64,000 bases of DNA from Alistipes sp. (GCA_017623115.1 JAGAPT010000006.1:146572-210571), one strand, 5' to 3'. Numbered from the stretch's first letter, positions 8,156 through 16,827 are shown. Numbers and translations are program-made. The notes: a model not told the origin generated them from the letters alone.

Positions 8156-8914
8156 ATGAAAACACAACTTTTAGTGATCCTCTTCGTCCTGCTCGCCTCG
8201 TTGGCACAGGCACAACACAAAGTTTCGGGTAAGATTGTCGATCCGCAAGGAGAGGCCATCGTCGGCGCCATAGTTCAGGAGGAGAACAGCACGCGCGGAA
8301 CCGTTACCGACCTCCATGGCAACTACGAACTGACAACCTCTTCGGCCGATGCGGCTTTGCTCTTCTCTTACATCGGTTATGACACGCAGCGCATCCTTGT
8401 GGCCAACAAGCAGACGCTCAATGTCACGATGTACGCCGCCTCGGACAGCAATAAGACGCTCTACCTTGTTGACGGGCAGCCCACCACAAAGGAGGCGGTT
8501 GATCAACTGCCGCCCGAGATGATCAAAAACATGAATGTCATGCGCGGCGTAGAGAGTGTTGTGTTGATCACAACCCGCGCGAAGGAGGTTTTGACGCCGG
8601 ACAAGGATGCCAAACTCCGCGTTGAACACAATGTCATCACGATCGACAAAAACAACGAGGAGGTAACCATTGACGACCGGTTAAAAGGCACCGTATTTCG
8701 CATCAAAAAGGATTCGGTCCAAAACAACCCCTTCTCGGCACTGATCGTCGTGAAGCAGGCTGACGGCTCGATCCGCACGGCCGGCAACATCGATGACTTC
8801 AAGCCCGAACAAATCAAGGCTGTCGGAGTCTACAAAAGCGATGCGCAGCTCGACCAATTCAAGGAGTTTGGCGACACCTCGAACGGCGTGATCTACATCG
8901 AACTGAAAAAATAG
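8156..8914 (+). CDS. Barrel-less carboxypeptidase-regulatory/TonB-plug-like secreted protein
   Basis: A 252-aa protein with a signal peptide (MKTQLLVILFVLLASLAQAQ). Residues about 21-90 form a CarboxypepD_reg-like beta sandwich (KVSGKIVDPQGEAIVGAIV, LLFSYIGYDTQRI) like the N terminus of SusC proteins. Next come two degenerate plug-like segments: YLVDGQPTTKEAVDQLPPEM ending VVLITTRAKE, and a C-terminal one ending FGDTSNGVIYIELKK. It lacks the roughly 700-residue beta-barrel of a TonB-dependent transporter, so it cannot be a transporter alone. It stands alone between a divergent two-component locus, whose repeats lie in its promoter, and a strong terminator. I know no function for it; it may be a periplasmic or surface adaptor, perhaps a target of that regulator. 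Confidence 0.85.
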   Translation: MKTQLLVILFVLLASLAQAQHKVSGKIVDPQGEAIVGAIVQEENSTRGTVTDLHGNYELTTSSADAALLFSYIGYDTQRILVANKQTLNVTMYAASDSNKTLYLVDGQPTTKEAVDQLPPEMIKNMNVMRGVESVVLITTRAKEVLTPDKDAKLRVEHNVITIDKNNEEVTIDDRLKGTVFRIKKDSVQNNPFSALIVVKQADGSIRTAGNIDDFKPEQIKAVGVYKSDAQLDQFKEFGDTSNGVIYIELKK

Positions 8915-8941
8915 GAATACCCTCTTCCAACCACAAGCAAT

Positions 8942-8986
8942 AAGCAGCACGGGTATCTTTTTCAATACCCGTGCTGCTTGTTTTTT
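8942..8986. terminator. Strong intrinsic terminator between convergent 8156 and KdsC-type genes
   Basis: AAGCAGCACGGGTAT (8942-8956) pairs with ATACCCGTGCTGCTT (8965-8979), followed by T6. The GCACGGGTATC core recurs in the terminator at 18393. Confidence 0.9.
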
Positions 8987-8999
8987 ACCGAGAACCCGC

Positions 9000-9545
9000 T
9001 TAACGCGAAGCGGCGAGCGACGAAGGGGTTACCCCCTCCGAACTCTTGGCCCAGTCGCCCCGAGCCCGCAAGACCTGCTCGACGATGTCGCGCACGGCAC
9101 CCCGTCCACCTTCAAACTCCGAGACATAGCGCGACACCTCCAACACCTCGGGTGCCGAGTCGGCCGGGCAGACCGGAATACCGATTTCGCGCATGCACTC
9201 CAAATCGGGGATGTCATCACCCATGTAGAGCACATGTTCGGGGTTGAGGTTGTAACGCTTCATGTAGTCGCGCAGGGTGGTGATTTTATCCATGCAGTCG
9301 ATGAAAAAGTCCTGCATGCCGAGCATTCTCAAACGTCGCTCGAGTATAGCCCCATAGCCACCCGTGATAACACACACGCGATAGCCGTGGCGAATGGCAT
9401 AGGCCAGCGCATAGCCGTCTTTGCAGTTGTAGCAACGGATGAAATCGCCCTCGGCGGTGGGGATGATGCGGCCGTCGGTCATCACACCATCTACGTCGAA
9501 GACCATCGCTTCGACCTTGGCTATATCTTCTTTGAAGTTTCCCAT
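9000..9545 (-). CDS. kdsC: KdsC-type HAD phosphatase (3-deoxy-D-manno-octulosonate 8-phosphate phosphatase)
   Basis: A 181-aa protein, close to the usual KdsC length of about 170. It has the C0-type HAD pattern: the catalytic Asp pair in FDVDGVMTDGRI, the Thr of ITGG, and the YMGDDIPDLECM metal-binding motif. KdsC removes phosphate from KDO 8-phosphate in lipopolysaccharide core synthesis. The related N-acylneuraminate cytidylyltransferase-type phosphatases look similar, so the substrate is by family only. Its start overlaps the 3' end of the DUF2520 gene by 25 nt. The Ser/Ala-rich tail (about 165-181) extends beyond the fold. Confidence 0.85.
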   Translation of the reverse strand: MGNFKEDIAKVEAMVFDVDGVMTDGRIIPTAEGDFIRCYNCKDGYALAYAIRHGYRVCVITGGYGAILERRLRMLGMQDFFIDCMDKITTLRDYMKRYNLNPEHVLYMGDDIPDLECMREIGIPVCPADSAPEVLEVSRYVSEFEGGRGAVRDIVEQVLRARGDWAKSSEGVTPSSLAASR

Positions 9546-10297
9546 ATGGTTTGGCTGATTAGATTATACATGGTGCGTAGATGCTCCTCGGTGAGCATCG
9601 TGCGGTGGCGTTCGAGTGTTGCGGCATCGCCACGTCGTGCCGGGCCCGTCTGTACCTCGGCAGGATGGTCAGCCTCGATGGCCTTCGCAGCTGTCTCGGC
9701 AATCAGGGGGCGCAGGACATCAAACGGAAGACCGGCTTGTTGGAGTTGCTCTTCGGCCAGCGTGTACATGCAGTTTGTGAAGTTGCAGCAGAAGACTCCG
9801 GCCAGATGGATGCGGGCTCGTTGGGCTGAGTCGGCTCGGTAGACCCGTGCGGAGAGGCTTCGGGCGAAGGCTTCGAGTGAGGGCATCAGCTCGGGATTGG
9901 CCGTTTCGAGAAAGAGGGGCACCTCGCGGAAGTTGATGCGACGACCCACGGAAAAGCCCTGAAAGGGGTAGCAGATGGCTCGGCGCGGATGCTCACCGAG
10001 AGCCTCGATGGAGACGCATCCGGCTGTGTGAGCTACGATGGCGGTTGGCGGAAAGGGGAGTGTCGTGGCCACCTCGCTCACGGCACGGTCGCTCACGGCC
10101 AGCAGATAGATATCGGCCTCTGCCAAGCAGGCGGGGTCGTTGCTCCATGTGGTCGTTGCGAGGGCTGCTACGTGGCGACCTCGCTCGCTGTTGCGGGCAA
10201 AGAGTTGCACCAACTCCAATTCCGGGTTGGCAGCAATGGCAAGTGCCAACGCCTCGGCCACATTGCCGCTACCGATAATAACAACTTTGCGTATCAT
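9521..10297 (-). CDS. DUF2520 / F420-oxidoreductase-like Rossmann protein
   Basis: A 258-aa protein. It begins with a nucleotide-binding Rossmann fold (KVVIIGSGNVAEALALAI) and continues with an NADP-type alternation (YLLAVSDRAV, IVAHTAGCVS). The C-terminal all-helical DUF2520 dimerisation domain (about 130-250) includes HLAGVFCCNFTNCMY. It resembles ketopantoate reductase and pyrroline-5-carboxylate reductase folds, but the substrate is unknown. In Bacteroidota the family commonly sits directly before a KdsC-type phosphatase, as here with a 25-nt overlap, suggesting functional or translational coupling. Confidence 0.85.
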   Translation of the reverse strand: MIRKVVIIGSGNVAEALALAIAANPELELVQLFARNSERGRHVAALATTTWSNDPACLAEADIYLLAVSDRAVSEVATTLPFPPTAIVAHTAGCVSIEALGEHPRRAICYPFQGFSVGRRINFREVPLFLETANPELMPSLEAFARSLSARVYRADSAQRARIHLAGVFCCNFTNCMYTLAEEQLQQAGLPFDVLRPLIAETAAKAIEADHPAEVQTGPARRGDAATLERHRTMLTEEHLRTMYNLISQTIWETSKKI

Positions 10298-10301
10298 GCA
10301 G

Positions 10302-11606
10302 TTAAATCAAATCAATCAGTCGGGGGTTCTTCTCCGAGTGCAACGCCTCGTCGGCCAAGCGGTCGAGGAGTTGTTCGACGTGCTCCACATCCGACGCGGG
10401 GTCGAAATCGAGTGCCGTATCTCCATATCGCTCGACGGCATGCAACACACCATAGAGTGTCATCTGGGCAATGTCGTAGGCGGGGGCATAAGAGGCCGTG
10501 CGCTCATCCTCGCTTTTGTGTACCTCGATGAGTTGTGATGCGCGCGTGAGCTGGAAGAGAATATCGTTGACGATGCGGGTTGGCAGATTGAGCTGCATGC
10601 GTATCTCCTCCACGGGCATTGCTCCACCGTGGTCGCGGAAATGGCGCACGACGAGCAACATCGAGGCCAACATCACCTTGCGTCGTTGGTCGTAACTGAT
10701 GCGTTGCGACTCATGTTCCTCACCGAAGCGGGCGATATTCTGGTAGGTGAACGAAAGTTCGCCACCGATGAGCAGAATCTCCCACGAAATCTGTACCCAA
10801 ATCAGGAAGAGCGGTAGGGCAGCAAACGAACCATAGATGGCGTTGTAGGAGGTCATCGCCTTCTGCGCATAGACATATCCCCACTGAAAGAGCAGGAAGA
10901 CCGTGCCGGCAGCAACGCCGGCTGTCAAGGCACTGCGCAGTTTGACTTTGGCATTGGGGATAATCAGATAGAGGAGCGTAAACATCACCCAGATGAAGAG
11001 CATCGACATCAGTTTCGAGAGGAGGGTGAAGTACCAGCTTCCATCCACGCCTATCAACTCCTCGGTGTAACGTCCTACGGTGTTGGCTACGACCCACAGA
11101 ATCGGTACGATGAGAATCACCGCCAGGTAGTCGCTCCACTGGCGGGCTATCGAGCGGGTGGTTTTCACCTCCCAGATGTTGTTGAAGGCACTTTCAATCG
11201 ACCCGAAGACCTGAATGATCGCCCAGAACAGTGCCACCAACGCCACGGCAGCCACTACGCCCCCTTGTGTGCGGGCCAAGGCATTCTCGGCAAAGGAGAC
11301 AACATAGTCGATGACCTCGGGATTCTGCGGAAAGAGGTTGTAGAGCGAGGTGACGAGTCGCTCACCCAATCCGAATCCCTTGACGATGGCAAAGGCTACA
11401 GCGACAATCGGCACGAGTGACATGATGGTGTAGTAGGTCAACGCAGCACTGCGTACCAGCGTGCCATGGCTCATCAGTCCGCGCACCATATAAAAGATCA
11501 ACTTATAGAGTCGCACGGCGATGCGTATGGTTCGATTTGGCCACTCCTCCTCTTTGCGTCGAAAGATGGTGTCGGTGAAGAAGGTGTAGAGATTGCTGAG
11601 TTTCAT
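10302..11606 (-). CDS. YihY/BrkB-family inner membrane protein
   Basis: About 434 aa from MKLSNLYTFF; an in-frame ATG at 11627, only 6 nt after the upstream stop, would add MQKASKQ. The N-terminal two thirds hold six hydrophobic segments with the family hallmarks RSAALTYYTIMSLVPIVAV, LFWAIIQVFGSIESAFNNIW and YGSFAALPLFLIWVQISWEILLIGGELSF. The C-terminal 150 residues are a soluble winged-helix-like extension (MPVEEIRMQLNLPTRIVNDIL). The family was long mis-annotated as RNase BN; its role is uncertain, probably in envelope physiology. It lies 4 nt before the DUF2520 gene in a tight operon. Confidence 0.9.
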   Translation of the reverse strand: MKLSNLYTFFTDTIFRRKEEEWPNRTIRIAVRLYKLIFYMVRGLMSHGTLVRSAALTYYTIMSLVPIVAVAFAIVKGFGLGERLVTSLYNLFPQNPEVIDYVVSFAENALARTQGGVVAAVALVALFWAIIQVFGSIESAFNNIWEVKTTRSIARQWSDYLAVILIVPILWVVANTVGRYTEELIGVDGSWYFTLLSKLMSMLFIWVMFTLLYLIIPNAKVKLRSALTAGVAAGTVFLLFQWGYVYAQKAMTSYNAIYGSFAALPLFLIWVQISWEILLIGGELSFTYQNIARFGEEHESQRISYDQRRKVMLASMLLVVRHFRDHGGAMPVEEIRMQLNLPTRIVNDILFQLTRASQLIEVHKSEDERTASYAPAYDIAQMTLYGVLHAVERYGDTALDFDPASDVEHVEQLLDRLADEALHSEKNPRLIDLI

Positions 11607-11633
11607 CTGCTTCGAGGCTTTTTGCAAAACTAC

Positions 11634-12779
11634 TTATTTTAGACGGATTGTCCAATAATCCGGCCCGATTTTCGTGAAGGCAAGGCGTTGCTCACACCCC
11701 TCGCGTACCCCGAGCCGACGACGCAACTCCTCGAGGGCGAGTGGGAAGTCTCGTTTGAGCAGTTCGACCCGTTGCCCTTTGAGCGAGCGTTTGAGTGTCT
11801 TGGGGTCGAAGGGCTCGATAGCCTCGATTTCGAACGTGCGGCCCAAGACCTCCTCAGGTCGCTCAACGGCAAACCCATAGCCATTTTCGCTCCAGCAGTC
11901 CCCCTTTCCGGCAAGGTGTGCACGCACGATACGCCCCTTTTGCAAGGCCACATCGGGGATGATAAGCCAGCGATAGGGGGTGGCGGAGAAGTCGGCAGGA
12001 GGGGGTGCGATGGGGTGTTCGGCGTGGGTTACGGAGCCCAGTCCGATGGCTGTGGCCGTAATCGAAGGGCCTGTGCCATCGTCGTAGAGGACCACCTCTT
12101 TACACTCCCCGTTGAGCGATACGACCTCTACCCGGCACGTTGGAAAGAGTCGCAACGCCTCATCAACATCGAAGAGAGGCGAATTTTTCAGGCACAGATG
12201 GGGGGAGAGGCGTTTCAGTTGCGGAAGGAGTGCCAGTACGTCGGGCGAGCAATCTTCGAGTCGCACCATCTTCTTCCCCTCGGCCGAACGGCGGTCGGGG
12301 TCGGCATAAATCCAGTCGAAAGAATCGGTGCAGGAGGCCACATAGGCCTCGGCCGAGGTTGTAACCACCTCAATATTGGTAATCCCCATGCGCCGAAAAT
12401 TCTCCCGAGTGATATTGGCCAACACCTCGTTGCGTTCGAGGGCGACGACCTGCCGAAAGCGTCGGCTCAAAAAGAGGGCATCGACACCCAGGCCACAGGT
12501 CAAATCTAACACCCGCTCCCCTTCGATGGCCTTGTGGGCGGCACATTGCTCACTCGATGCCTGCTCGAAGGCGCGTGGGGGCAGGATGCATCCTGCCTCG
12601 TAGTAGGAGGGGAGCTTCCCGAGAGCCCGTTGCAGGTATTTGACCTGCGTGGCAACCAGCCGTGCCTCAGGTACACGCCTGTCAAGCGCAATCTCCGTCG
12701 GATTGCGCCGGCAGTTGGCACGAATGGCCGTGCGCACCTCGTCACGACACAGGATATCGAACTCTTCGCGGGTAATCAT
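11634..12779 (-). CDS. SAM-dependent methyltransferase with THUMP-like domain
   Basis: A 381-aa protein starting MITREEFDILCRDEV; the frame is open further upstream, but an ATG there would lie before the TACATTTG promoter. Residues about 100-200 are a class I methyltransferase: VLDLTCGLGVDALFLS (SAM motif I), VALERN (motif II) and FDWIYADPDRRS, an NPPY-like catalytic motif. The C-terminal half (about 260-375) is THUMP-like, with LLKRDFPLALEELRRRLG. This Bacteroidota family is presumed to modify RNA; the target is unknown. It heads the operon with YihY, DUF2520 and KdsC-type genes. Confidence 0.86.
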   Translation of the reverse strand: MITREEFDILCRDEVRTAIRANCRRNPTEIALDRRVPEARLVATQVKYLQRALGKLPSYYEAGCILPPRAFEQASSEQCAAHKAIEGERVLDLTCGLGVDALFLSRRFRQVVALERNEVLANITRENFRRMGITNIEVVTTSAEAYVASCTDSFDWIYADPDRRSAEGKKMVRLEDCSPDVLALLPQLKRLSPHLCLKNSPLFDVDEALRLFPTCRVEVVSLNGECKEVVLYDDGTGPSITATAIGLGSVTHAEHPIAPPPADFSATPYRWLIIPDVALQKGRIVRAHLAGKGDCWSENGYGFAVERPEEVLGRTFEIEAIEPFDPKTLKRSLKGQRVELLKRDFPLALEELRRRLGVREGCEQRLAFTKIGPDYWTIRLK

Positions 12780-12784
12780 CGAGA

Positions 12785-12792
12785 CAAATGTA
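12785..12792 (-). promoter_or_regulatory. Possible -7 element before the THUMP-like methyltransferase
   Basis: TACATTTG only 5 nt upstream of the ATG. If used, transcription would start at about the start codon. Confidence 0.35.
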
Positions 12793-12828
12793 CACTTTTT
12801 TAGTGAATATCTTGCCAATGCCGCATAG

Positions 12829-12867
12829 AAAAAGGGGGTGCCCGACCATCTTGTCGAACATCCCCTC
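12829..12867 (-). terminator. Terminator of RNase P RNA
   Basis: On the minus strand GAGGGGATGTTCGAC (12867-12853) pairs, with two G-T pairs and one mismatch, with GTCGGGCACCCCCTT (12846-12832), ending in a T run. Confidence 0.7.
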
Positions 12868-12870
12868 ATG

Positions 12871-13296
12871 CTTTGCAGGCCCTATAAGCCGGGTTCTGTT
12901 GCCGAAATGCTTGTGACAACTACCTCACGATAGCGACCTCTGCACCTCGGCCCCCTGTCATTTATCTACGACGACGCTCTCACGTCGCCTCCAGCAACCT
13001 ACCCCCCGGCATCGGACGAGCAGCCCTATGACTGCCGGTATACATGGTCTTGCAACCCACGGGACGTACGGACCGAGTGACATTGCTGCCCTCGCGGTGG
13101 GCTCTTACCCCACCTTTTCACCCTTACCGCATCGCAGATGACCCCGAACGGAGTCTCCCAACACGGCGGTTATTTTCTGTTACGCTTGCCATAAGCTCTC
13201 GCCTATCAGGCCGTTAACCTGCGTGGTGCTCTATGTTGCCCGGACTTTCCTCCCCCGACCGAAATCGGCAGCGACAGAGCGGACCTGCGCTGCGAA
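12871..13296 (-). ncRNA. rnpB: RNase P RNA (bacterial type A)
   Basis: The minus strand carries the hallmark segments in order: GAGGAAAGTCCGGGC after the P1/P2 strand (near 13250), AGGGTGAAAAGGTGGGGTAAG and AGAGCCCACCGCGAG (P8-P10 core, near 13120-13100), and near the 3' end ACAGAACCCGGCTTAT (12902-12887). The P1 helix forms between GCAGGTCC (about 13288-13281) and GGGCCTGC (about 12882-12875). This is the catalytic RNA that removes 5' leaders from pre-tRNAs. Ends are approximate to about 10 nt. Short reading frames inside it are not genes. A terminator follows at 12829-12867. Confidence 0.95.
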
Positions 13297-13398
13297 GATA
13301 CAAAAAAAATGGTTGTGGGAGGAGGTTTTGTCTAATTTTCTGCAAAAGCACCTCCTCCCGCAACCCTTCTTGCGTGCTGCGCACGCGAGTCCGCACCT

Positions 13399-13809
13399 TT
13401 ATCGCCACTCTTCGCCCTCCTCGTACGACAGCAGGTCGTCATAGCGTGTGTCGTGGTAATCGGGCTCGTTGAACAGATCATCCGGGCTCTCAAAGCGAAG
13501 AATATCGGGTAACGCATCGTGCTTCTCCCCCTCCGAGCGGGATGGCGAGGACCACAGTGCATCGTAATCGAAGGGGGTATCTTTGTGAATCGGATGCTCG
13601 GGGAAGCAATGGTCGTGCAGATGGCAAATCGGGCAGAAACTCAGGTCGGCCTCGCCCATCGGACAGAGATTGTTGATGGCCGCATTGGGTGATGGTTGAG
13701 GCGGTTTCTTCTTCTCTGAAGCCCATGCCACAATGCAGATAATCAGGATGATAACACCGGATAAAACCCCGAAGAAAAGGGAGATTAAACTACTCAATAG
13801 ACCCATCAT
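13399..13809 (-). CDS. Small membrane protein with Cys/His cluster, function unknown
   Basis: About 136 aa from MMGLLSS (start 13809; 13806 is equally possible). One strong N-terminal membrane segment (LISLFFGVLSGVIILIICIV) is followed by a basic KKKPPQP stretch. Next is a cysteine/histidine cluster, CPMGEADLSFCPICHLHDHC followed by FPEHPIH, which looks able to bind a metal such as zinc. The tail is acidic (SPDDLFNEPDYHDTRYDDLL). I do not recognise the family. It is monocistronic, between RNase P RNA and the divergent phosphate transporter operon. The composition and continuous frame support a real gene, but homology is untested. Confidence 0.6.
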   Translation of the reverse strand: MMGLLSSLISLFFGVLSGVIILIICIVAWASEKKKPPQPSPNAAINNLCPMGEADLSFCPICHLHDHCFPEHPIHKDTPFDYDALWSSPSRSEGEKHDALPDILRFESPDDLFNEPDYHDTRYDDLLSYEEGEEWR

Positions 13810-13906
13810 GGCTTCGCTATGTTCTTGTTTGATGGTACAAAGAAAGCAACTTCTAATGACAACTTCTGACACATGTTTGTTTTTTGATAAAAAAATAGAG
13901 GGTTCA

Positions 13907-13926
13907 ATGTTAAATAAATGTTAAAT
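13907..13926. promoter_or_regulatory. Tandem ATGTTAAAT repeats, 11-bp period (candidate Pho-type box)
   Basis: ATGTTAAAT occurs at 13907-13915 and 13918-13926. Its complement ATTTAACAT contains the TTAACAT core of the repeats at 8032-8061. It lies 36 nt upstream of the -7 element of the phosphate transporter operon, which has no good -33. Confidence 0.6.
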
Positions 13927-13962
13927 CGACGCCCGCTCCCTCGCGGTTCATGACCTTTGCCC

Positions 13963-13970
13963 TATCTTTG
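13963..13970 (+). promoter_or_regulatory. -7 promoter element of the phosphate transporter operon
   Basis: TATCTTTG 43 nt before the ATG at 14014. Confidence 0.65.
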
Positions 13971-14013
13971 TAACGAATTGTGTCCATATGGAAACGAAAC
14001 CAAACACACAGCA

Positions 14014-16242
14014 ATGAGTGAAATCTACACTGTAATTGTCGTCATTCTCGGTATTCTGGCCGTCTCGGGCCTCTTTGTCGGTGTGACGAACGACGCCGTG
14101 AACTTTCTGAATTCGGCTATCGGTTCGAAGGCCGCGTCGATGCGTACCATCCTCTCTATCGCCTCGTGCGGTATCATCATCGGTGTCATCACCTCCAGTG
14201 GCATGATGGAGGTAGCCCGAAGCGGTATGTTCAACCCGGGATTATTCACCTTTCACGAGGTGATGATTCTCTACCTCGGTGTGATGTTCGCCAACATCAT
14301 TCTGTTGGACCTCTACAACTCGCTCGGACTACCCACCTCGACCACCGTATCATTGATTTTCTGTCTGTTGGGCTCGGCTATCGCCGTCTCCATCTTCAAG
14401 ATTGGCAACGATCCGGCCATCGGATTCTCTTCGCTCGGCACCTTTATCAACACCTCGCGAGCCTTGGGTATTGTCTCGGCCATCCTACTTTCGGTGGTCA
14501 TCGCCTTTACCTGCGGTACCATCGTGATGTATATCTCCCGCACCATCTTCTCGTTCCGCTATACGGCCATGTTACGCCGTTTTGGCCCCTTCTGGTGTGG
14601 TGCTTCGCTGACGGCCATCCTCTACTTCGCCCTCTTCAAGGGTTTGAAGAGCCTCATGACGGGCCATCCGGTTGTGCTCTGGATTAACGACCACCTGCTG
14701 ACGGCCCTCGTCGGCTGCTGGGTGGTATGCTCGCTGGTGCTGTTGTTCATTCAACTCTTCAAGATTAATATCCTGCGTATCACGATTCTTTCGGGTACGT
14801 TTGCCCTGGCTTTGGCCTTTGCCGGTAACGACCTGGTCAACTTTATCGGTGTGCCTGTTGCCGCCTTCGACTCCTACCGTATCGCCTCCGCAGCCGGCGA
14901 TTCGACGATGCTCATGGGGGCTTTGGCCGAGAATATTCCGGCCAATATGTCGATTTTGCTTTTGGCAGGTGTCATCATGCTGATTACCCTCTGGACCTCG
15001 AAAAAGGCGATGCACGTTTCGCAGACCGAGCTCAAATTGGCTGCCTCGCAGGAGGAGGATTCGACGGCACAGAACAACTCGTCGGTCTTCTCGCGCACGA
15101 TTGTGCGTGCTGCGATGCAGATTAACAACGCCTTCGAGTACATCACCCCGAAGGGGTTGCGTGCCCGTATCGAGCGTCGTTTCGAGTATGAAGATATCGA
15201 GCATAGCGGAGCTCCGTTCGACATGATTCGTGCAACGGTCAACCTGACCACTTCGGCGTTGCTCATTGCCCTGGCTACCTCGCTTAAATTGCCCCTTTCG
15301 ACCACCTATGTCTGCTTCATGGTGGCCATGGGTTCGTCGCTGGCCGACCGTGCCTGGGGACGTGAGAGCGCCGTATACCGCATTTCGGGTGTCATTACGG
15401 TGGTCATGGGTTGGTTTGTGACGGCATTGGGCGGCTTTACGATTGCCTTTGTTGTCGGCCTGATTCTGATTTATGGCGGTACGGTTGCCTTCATCATTGT
15501 GACGCTGCTTTGCGGTTACATGCTCATCCACAGCAACTTCTCGAAACCCAAGAAGGAGGAGGAGCGGGCCGTGCGTCAGGCCGAGACGAACGAGGATGTG
15601 ATTCGTATGTTGCGCGAGGAGGTCGAGCACACGATGTTGCGTGCTTCGAAGATTTACGACCGCACGTTGTTGGCCACGATGCGTGAAAATCGCAGTGAGC
15701 TGCAGGCGATGGTCAAGGAGGCCAACCAACTCTTCTACCAATCGCGCGACCGCAAATATACGCTGATGCCGACGCTGAAGAAACTACAGATGGGCGACAT
15801 CTATGCAGCGCACTACTATGTGCAGGTCGTAGACTTCCTGAATGAGGTAACCAAGGCGTTGTTGCACATTGCTCGTCCCGCCTTCGACCACATTGACAAC
15901 TGCCACGAGGGCTTCACGAGTGATGAAACACGCGATCTGATGGCCATCAACGACGAGGTGGAGATTATCAATCGTCACATCAACACGATGTTGCGTGAGG
16001 GTGATTTTGCCGAGATTGAGACCGTGTTGGTGATGCGTGACGGCCTCTTTGAGCGCATCTCCGAGGCGATGATTTCGGAGCTGTCGCGTATCGACTCCTC
16101 GAAGACCAGTACCCGCGCCTCGATGCTCTATCTGACGATTCTCTCCGAGACGAAGAACATGGTGCTCCAGTCGCGCAACCTGATTAAGTCGCAGCAATAC
16201 TTCCTGCAACACCGCGAGGAGCCGAAGAAGTGGATTAAATAA
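14014..16242 (+). CDS. Pit-family inorganic phosphate transporter with PhoU-like C-terminal domain
   Basis: A 742-aa protein starting MSEIYTVIVV; an upstream in-frame ATG at 13957 precedes the -7 element and is rejected. Two PiT signature repeats are visible: GVTNDAVNFLNSAIGSKAA (about 21-39) and FAGNDLVNFIGVPVAAF (about 268-284), the family's inverted-repeat GxNDxxN motifs. About ten membrane segments follow in two blocks. Residues from about 510 are helical and soluble, resembling PhoU/DUF47 regulators (LREEVEHTML, RENRSELQAMVKEANQLF). This long form is typical of Bacteroidota. It should import phosphate by cation symport. It heads an operon ending at 18370 and has TTAACA-type repeats upstream, consistent with phosphate-starvation control. 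Confidence 0.93.
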   Translation: MSEIYTVIVVILGILAVSGLFVGVTNDAVNFLNSAIGSKAASMRTILSIASCGIIIGVITSSGMMEVARSGMFNPGLFTFHEVMILYLGVMFANIILLDLYNSLGLPTSTTVSLIFCLLGSAIAVSIFKIGNDPAIGFSSLGTFINTSRALGIVSAILLSVVIAFTCGTIVMYISRTIFSFRYTAMLRRFGPFWCGASLTAILYFALFKGLKSLMTGHPVVLWINDHLLTALVGCWVVCSLVLLFIQLFKINILRITILSGTFALALAFAGNDLVNFIGVPVAAFDSYRIASAAGDSTMLMGALAENIPANMSILLLAGVIMLITLWTSKKAMHVSQTELKLAASQEEDSTAQNNSSVFSRTIVRAAMQINNAFEYITPKGLRARIERRFEYEDIEHSGAPFDMIRATVNLTTSALLIALATSLKLPLSTTYVCFMVAMGSSLADRAWGRESAVYRISGVITVVMGWFVTALGGFTIAFVVGLILIYGGTVAFIIVTLLCGYMLIHSNFSKPKKEEERAVRQAETNEDVIRMLREEVEHTMLRASKIYDRTLLATMRENRSELQAMVKEANQLFYQSRDRKYTLMPTLKKLQMGDIYAAHYYVQVVDFLNEVTKALLHIARPAFDHIDNCHEGFTSDETRDLMAINDEVEIINRHINTMLREGDFAEIETVLVMRDGLFERISEAMISELSRIDSSKTSTRASMLYLTILSETKNMVLQSRNLIKSQQYFLQHREEPKKWIK

Positions 16243-16253
16243 GCACGACAACT

Positions 16254-16808
16254 ATGGATATTGCACTCTCAAAACGCAAGGAGAACATTGCCGAATATAT
16301 CCTCTATCTGTGGCAGTTGGAGGATTTGTTGCGCGCACTGCAGTTTAGCCCCGAGGCGGTCTATTCGACCCTTATTGCGCCACGCAAAGAGCTCAACGAA
16401 CAGCAGAAATCGGCCTTCCTGATTTGGTATATGGATGTGGCGAACCTGCTGCGTGAGGAGGGCAAGGAGGAGAAGGGGCATCTGGAGCACACGTTGCACC
16501 TGATTCAAGACCTGCACGATCTGCACCTGCGGCTGATGAAGTTGCCGCTGGGCGAACATTACCGCACGACGGTAGCACACCTCGAGCCCGAACTGCCGAA
16601 GTTACGAGCCGTAGTTGGTAACCCGGGAATGAGCGATACGGAGCTCTGTTTCCGTGCGCTCTATGCTGCGATGCTCTACCGCATCAAGGGGCAGGGCGAG
16701 CGGTCGGCCGTGAGCGATACGCTGGAGTTTATCTCGCCTGTGATTGCCGAGTTATCGGCCTTGTATGGCAAGGTGGAGCGCGGTGAGATAGATCTCTATA
16801 AGGACTAA
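16254..16808 (+). CDS. DUF4924-like helical protein
   Basis: A 184-aa, almost entirely helical cytoplasmic protein without signal or membrane segment. It starts MDIALSKRKENIAEYILYLWQ. The overall pattern (NIAEYILYLWQLEDLLRA, then SDTELCFRALYAAMLYRIKG and a terminal IDLYKD) fits the small DUF4924 family of Bacteroidota as I remember it; a profile search was not possible. No function is known. It starts 11 nt after the phosphate transporter gene and 19 nt before the M55 peptidase, so it belongs to that operon. Confidence 0.75.
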   Translation: MDIALSKRKENIAEYILYLWQLEDLLRALQFSPEAVYSTLIAPRKELNEQQKSAFLIWYMDVANLLREEGKEEKGHLEHTLHLIQDLHDLHLRLMKLPLGEHYRTTVAHLEPELPKLRAVVGNPGMSDTELCFRALYAAMLYRIKGQGERSAVSDTLEFISPVIAELSALYGKVERGEIDLYKD

Positions 16809-16827
16809 CCCTTAAAACTTCCATCAT

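Noticed and set aside
13223-13472. Short reading frames on both strands
   Set aside because: They mostly lie within RNase P RNA and its flank; the RNA assignment explains the sequence.
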